DNA from: QFOX01 sp044237845
GTDB lineage: Bacteria > Pseudomonadota > Alphaproteobacteria > Rickettsiales > UBA3002
DNA length: 17,109 nucleotides
Assembly (NCBI GenBank): GCA_044237845.1
Contig: JBIIEL010000041.1
Location: 1 to 17,109, forward strand
Direction: 5' to 3'
Position numbers and translations under genes: made by a program. How positions within the stretch are numbered: the first letter of the stretch is position 1; every line of letters starts with the position of its first letter. Positions 14,394 to 17,109 of this stretch are shown piece by piece. The notes beneath the pieces were generated by a model. It did not search any database. It saw only the letters and a list, made by a program, of their open reading frames with translations, and was not told the origin of the DNA.

Positions 14394-14497
14394 CGTCATT
14401 CCCCGAGTTTTGCCCGCAAAACTATAGGGGAATCCATCTTTCCTTCCTCTATCACATGGATCGCCCTATAGTTGCTAAAGCAACTCGGGCGATGACG
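14394..14497. repeat. Inverted pair of REP-like hairpins (MITE-like element)
   Basis: Copy A (14394-14437) runs CGTCAT to ATCCAT. Copy B (14456-14497) is the same in inverse orientation, ATGGAT to ATGACG. The whole 104 bases is therefore a large inverted repeat around an 18-base centre. Each copy is also a hairpin. A has TCCCC/GGGGA arms and an inner AGTTTTG/CAAAACT stem. B has CGCCC/GGGCG arms and an inner AGTTGC/GCAACT stem. The asymmetric TATAG bulge is kept in both. Arm bases change in compensating pairs between copies, which supports a conserved folded structure. The ends match the repeat at 10745. Confidence 0.75.
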
Positions 14498-14612
14498 GGT
14501 GGAGAGTCCCTCATTAAATGCAGAATCACGCCTAAGCCGCAGTCTTCACAAAATCTAACCATTCATTTCATTGCCCGCGCGCGCGTGGGGGGCTATAGAT
14601 GGCCGCGAATGC
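14498..14612. other. Non-coding stretch between repeat elements
   Basis: No credible gene is seen on either strand. The stretch contains one copy of the 11-base word GAGAGTCCCTC (14502-14512), repeated at 14613-14623. It also has an alternating CG run of ten bases (14576-14585), followed after one T by a six-base G run (14587-14592). No promoter for glmM could be picked out with confidence. Confidence 0.4.
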
Positions 14613-14725
14613 GAGAGTCCCTCCCCCTGTAAGGGGGAGGTTAGGAGGGGGACGTAGTTTAGGCACAGCCTCGCCCAGATAACGCCCCCACCCCAACCCT
14701 CCCCCTATGGGGGAGGGGGTTTCCC
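14613..14725. repeat. Inverted pair of G/C-rich hairpins upstream of glmM
   Basis: The first hairpin is CCTCCCCC (14620-14627) with GGGGGAGG (14633-14640), followed by TTAGGAGGGGGACG. The second is CCCTCCCCC (14697-14705) with GGGGGAGGG (14709-14717), preceded by CGCCCCCACCCCAA. The second unit is the first in reverse orientation, with a few changes, so the two form an inverted pair about 50 bases apart. Such CCTCCCC/GGGGAGG units resemble dispersed intergenic repeats of GC-rich proteobacteria. Confidence 0.65.
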
Positions 14726-14733
14726 GCGCCTGC

Positions 14734-14764
14734 TGAAACCTAGAACCTGAAACCCGGAACCTGA
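14734..14764 (+). repeat. Short iterated leader before glmM
   Basis: The last 31 bases before the glmM ATG consist of near-repeats: GAAACCTA, then GAACCTGA (14743-14750) and GAACCTGA again (14757-14764), with a 14-base period. The only ribosome binding site candidate, CGGA (14755-14758), lies inside this iteration, so repeat changes would shift or remove it. Confidence 0.4.
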
Positions 14765-16135
14765 ATGACCCAAAAACGCAAATATTTCGGCACGGATGGC
14801 ATTCGCGGCACGGCGAACCGCTTCCCCATGACGCCAGACATCGCCCAGCGCCTCGGCATGGCGGCGGGGCATTATTTCAACCGCGGCGACCATCGGCACA
14901 AGGTCGTCATCGCCAAGGACACCCGCCTCTCCGGCTACATGATCGAGAACGCGCTGACCTCGGGCTTCCTCTCCGTCGGGATGGATGTGCTGCTCGTCGG
15001 CCCCATGCCCACCCCGGCGGTTGCCTTCCTCGCCCGCGCCATGCGTGCCGACCTCGGGGTGATGATCTCCGCCTCGCACAACCCGTTCCGCGATAATGGC
15101 TTAAAGCTCTTCGGGCCGGATGGGTTTAAACTGTCGGATGCGGTGGAGCTCGAAATCGAATCGCACATGGACGACGATTTGAACGCGCTGATGGCCGACC
15201 CGGAGAAAATCGGCCGCGCGAAGCGGCTGGATGACGCGGCGGGGCGCTATATCGAATTCGTCAAATCCACCTTCCCGAAAGACCAGCGGCTGGATGGCAT
15301 GAAAATCGTCATCGATTGCGCGAACGGCGCGGGCTATCAGGTCGGCCCCATCATCCTCTACGAGCTCGGCGCGGAAGTGGTGCAAATCCATGTGAAGCCG
15401 GACGGCACCAACATCAACCGCGACTGCGGCTCCACACATCCAGAATCCCTCGTAGAAGCGGTGCTGCGCGAAAAAGCCGACCTCGGTATCGCGCTCGATG
15501 GCGATGCGGATCGCCTGATTATCGTCGACGAAAAAGGCAACGTGATTGATGGCGACCAGCTGATCGCGATGATCGCCGCGCGCGCCGCCACCATGGGCAC
15601 GCTGCGCGGTGGTGCGATTGCCGCCACGCTGATGAGCAATCTCGGCCTCGAGCAATTCTTGCGCACAAAAAACATCGGCCTCATCCGCACCGCCGTCGGC
15701 GACCGTTACGTGATGGAGGCAATGCGTGAGCGCGGCCTCAATATCGGCGGCGAGCCCTCGGGTCATCTCATCCTGGGTGACTACGCGACGACGGGGGATG
15801 CGCTGATCGCCGCGCTGCATGTGCTCTCCGGCCTGATTGCGGATGGCCGCCCGGCGAGCGAAGCACTGAAGCTGTTTACGCCGACACCGCAGCTACTCAA
15901 GAATGTCTCCTTCACCGGCGCAAGCCCGCTCACCCGCGCGGATGTCACCGCGGCGATTGCCGATATTGAGAAGAAACTGGGCAGCGCTGGCCGCATCGTC
16001 GTCCGCCCCTCCGGCACGGAGCCGCTGCTACGCATCATGATCGAAGGCGCGGATAAAACGGCGATTACCCAGATGGCCGACAACCTCGCCACCCTCATCA
16101 CCGCCGGCAGCGCCGCGAAAAAGGCAAGTGCGTAG
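14765..16135 (+). CDS. glmM: Phosphoglucosamine mutase GlmM
   Basis: A 456-residue cytoplasmic alpha-D-phosphohexomutase that interconverts glucosamine-6-phosphate and glucosamine-1-phosphate, feeding UDP-GlcNAc for peptidoglycan and lipopolysaccharide. Motifs in order are the N-terminal YFGTDGIRGTAN (7-18), the active-site VMISASHNPFRDNGLK with phospho-serine S104, the Mg2+-binding DGDADR (245-250), the sugar-binding GGEPSGH, and the C-terminal phosphate-binding RPSGTEPLLRIMIEG. The ISASHNPFRDNG form and the length identify GlmM rather than phosphomannomutase. ATG at 14765 gives the standard N-terminus with only a weak ribosome binding site. thiD starts one base after its stop. The folP gene, which often stands between ftsH and glmM in proteobacteria, is absent here. 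Confidence 0.97.
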   Translation: MTQKRKYFGTDGIRGTANRFPMTPDIAQRLGMAAGHYFNRGDHRHKVVIAKDTRLSGYMIENALTSGFLSVGMDVLLVGPMPTPAVAFLARAMRADLGVMISASHNPFRDNGLKLFGPDGFKLSDAVELEIESHMDDDLNALMADPEKIGRAKRLDDAAGRYIEFVKSTFPKDQRLDGMKIVIDCANGAGYQVGPIILYELGAEVVQIHVKPDGTNINRDCGSTHPESLVEAVLREKADLGIALDGDADRLIIVDEKGNVIDGDQLIAMIAARAATMGTLRGGAIAATLMSNLGLEQFLRTKNIGLIRTAVGDRYVMEAMRERGLNIGGEPSGHLILGDYATTGDALIAALHVLSGLIADGRPASEALKLFTPTPQLLKNVSFTGASPLTRADVTAAIADIEKKLGSAGRIVVRPSGTEPLLRIMIEGADKTAITQMADNLATLITAGSAAKKASA

Positions 16136-16136
16136 C

Positions 16137-16922
16137 ATGGCATCCACTCCACGCGGCCGCGTGCTCATCATCGCCGGGAGCGACTCCGGCGGCGGCGCGG
16201 GCATTCAGGGCGACCTCAAAACCGTGCAGGCACTCGGCGGCTATGGCATGACGGCCATCACCGCACTCACCGCGCAGAACACGCTCGGCGTGAGCGACAT
16301 TTATCCCGTCCCACCCGCCTTTATCGCCGAACAAATCCGCATGTGCCTCACCGACATCGGCACCGATGCCATCAAAACCGGCATGCTGCATTCGGCGGGG
16401 GTGATCGAGGCAGTGGCTGATTCCCTCCCCCGCGATATCCCCCTCATCGTCGACCCCGTCATGGTCGCCAAGGGTGGCTCCCCGCTGCTCGAGGCGGCGG
16501 CGCTCGAAGCGCTCAAAACCCTGCTCATTCCGCGCGCGACCATTATCACCCCTAACCTACCGGAGGCGGAGTTGCTGCTCGGTCGCCCCATCGCGGAGGA
16601 CGGCATGGAAGACGCCGCCCGCGCGCTGCTCGCCCTTGGCTGCGGCGCCGTGCTGCTCAAAGGCGGCCATGGCAGCGGCGAAATCCTCACCGATGTGCTT
16701 GTCACCCGCCACCCGTCACCTGTCACCCTTAGGTTCACCACCCCCCGCATCGAGACCCGCCACACCCACGGCACCGGCTGCGCCTTCGCCAGCGCCATCG
16801 CCACCGGCCTCGCTCAAAATATGCCCCTGCCGCAGGCAGTCGCCCGCGCCCACACCTATATTCAGGCCGCCATCGCCCGCGCACCGGGCTTCGGCGCGGG
16901 TCATGGGCCATTAGGGCATTGA
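16137..16922 (+). CDS. thiD: Hydroxymethylpyrimidine/phosphomethylpyrimidine kinase ThiD
   Basis: A 261-residue ribokinase-fold enzyme that phosphorylates HMP and HMP-phosphate in thiamine pyrophosphate synthesis. Signatures are VLIIAGSDSGGGAGIQGDLKT near the N-terminus (residues 9-29), ALTAQNT, VDPVMVAKGG (105-114), TPNLPEAELLLG and the anion-hole motif THGTGCAFASAI with C215. ATG at 16137 begins one base after the glmM stop; a GTG at 16128 overlapping glmM would add three residues. A proline-containing loop at about 190-198 (RHPSPVTLR) is encoded by a short GTCACC-type iteration (about 16704-16730). The tight spacing suggests co-transcription with glmM, although the pathways are unrelated. 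Confidence 0.95.
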   Translation: MASTPRGRVLIIAGSDSGGGAGIQGDLKTVQALGGYGMTAITALTAQNTLGVSDIYPVPPAFIAEQIRMCLTDIGTDAIKTGMLHSAGVIEAVADSLPRDIPLIVDPVMVAKGGSPLLEAAALEALKTLLIPRATIITPNLPEAELLLGRPIAEDGMEDAARALLALGCGAVLLKGGHGSGEILTDVLVTRHPSPVTLRFTTPRIETRHTHGTGCAFASAIATGLAQNMPLPQAVARAHTYIQAAIARAPGFGAGHGPLGH

Positions 16923-16939
16923 TATTTACTTATCCTTTG

Positions 16940-17000
16940 GTGGCATTCGCCGCGCATAGCGCGGGCGGCGAGTGCCCACGGCCATTGAGGCCGAAAGCCT
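16940..17000. repeat. Structured intergenic region after thiD
   Basis: A long imperfect hairpin covers 16940-16979 (GTGGCATTCGCCG-type arm against CGGCGAGTGCCCAC). Two short stems follow, GGCC-ATTGA-GGCC (16980-16992) and AGGC-CGAAA-GCCT (16988-17000), which overlap and so compete. There is no T-run on the plus strand. I cannot match it to a known RNA family. Confidence 0.4.
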
Positions 17001-17017
17001 GCGTGGCGCCTGAACGC

Positions 17018-17044
17018 AATAAAAGGCTTGCCAATCGGCAAGCC
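17018..17044 (-). terminator. Intrinsic terminator for a minus-strand transcript
   Basis: GGCTTGCC (17025-17032), loop AATC, GGCAAGCC (17037-17044) is a perfect 8-base-pair stem. On the minus strand it is followed by TTTTATTG, so it should stop transcription coming from the right edge. On the plus strand no T-run follows, so it should not terminate thiD. A gene or RNA on the minus strand probably ends in the last 65 bases or just beyond the window. Confidence 0.72.
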
Positions 17045-17109
17045 AAGAGGTAATTACCCGCCCCTAATCAAAGCCCAACCGCAAAATCGGTCGGGCGCTC
17101 AGGAGAGAT

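Noticed and set aside
14387..14632. 81-codon plus-strand frame in the repeat region before glmM
   Set aside because: It is a translation of the two repeat elements. No ribosome binding site was seen, and the sequence is explained by inverted repeats.
14291..14764. CRISPR array or integron attC sites in the repeat-rich gap
   Set aside because: The repeats are inverted pairs of different families, not evenly spaced direct repeats, and no cas or integrase gene is present.
15101..15820. 239-codon minus-strand frame opposite glmM
   Set aside because: It is a shadow of a fully supported GlmM gene with no ribosome binding site or recognisable domain.
16940..17046. Plus-strand open frame through the hairpin region after thiD
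   Set aside because: The sequence is dominated by inverted repeats and a terminator stem, and there is no ribosome binding site or recognisable motif.
17045..17109. C-terminal end of a minus-strand protein at the right edge
   Set aside because: Two frames read to a stop within 65 bases and both look possible. The stretch is too short to choose one or to recognise a family.

Overview
The window looks like chromosomal DNA of a moderately GC-rich alphaproteobacterium. The evidence is a yebC-ruvCAB-ybgC-tolQRAB-pal-cpoB order, GC-biased third codon positions, and a class I PHA synthase at the left edge. Genus or order cannot be read from the sequence alone. No CRISPR array, tRNA, rRNA, transposase or phage gene was found.

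Layout. At 2-319 is the C-terminal end of a class I polyhydroxyalkanoate synthase. It converges, with a 6-base gap, on a minus-strand SbtA-type membrane transporter (326-1315). From 1501 to 11804 nearly everything is on the plus strand: yebC, two small membrane-protein genes, ruvC, ruvA, ruvB, ybgC, tolQ, tolR, tolA, tolB, pal, cpoB and tilS. Many neighbours touch or overlap by 1-4 bases (2834, 4126, 5160, 6413), suggesting translational coupling. RuvABC processes Holliday junctions. YbgC with TolQRAB-Pal-CpoB spans the envelope and serves outer-membrane constriction and peptidoglycan coordination at division. TilS modifies tRNA-Ile2. ftsH (11849-13762) encodes the membrane AAA protease. It converges without any gap on an unrecognised minus-strand gene (13763-14290). 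A 474-base repeat-rich gap follows, then glmM (UDP-GlcNAc precursor synthesis) and thiD (thiamine pyrimidine kinase). The right edge carries a hairpin that reads as a terminator for a minus-strand transcript entering from outside.

Most of the window is ordinary housekeeping DNA. The unusual material sits in the gaps. The unknown gene at 13763-14290 has a 10-base homopolymer exactly inside the spacer of its best promoter candidate, a layout known from phase-variable genes. A family of palindromes with shared ends (CGTCAT...ATCCAT) occurs at 10745-10774 and as an inverted pair at 14394-14497, where the stems differ between copies by compensating changes. G/C-rich inverted hairpins lie just before glmM, and a compound palindrome lies between ruvC and ruvA. 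A short AT-rich membrane-protein gene interrupts the yebC-ruvC junction. I see no convincing new multi-gene system. The candidate phase-variable orphan gene and its repeat-rich flank are the best leads.
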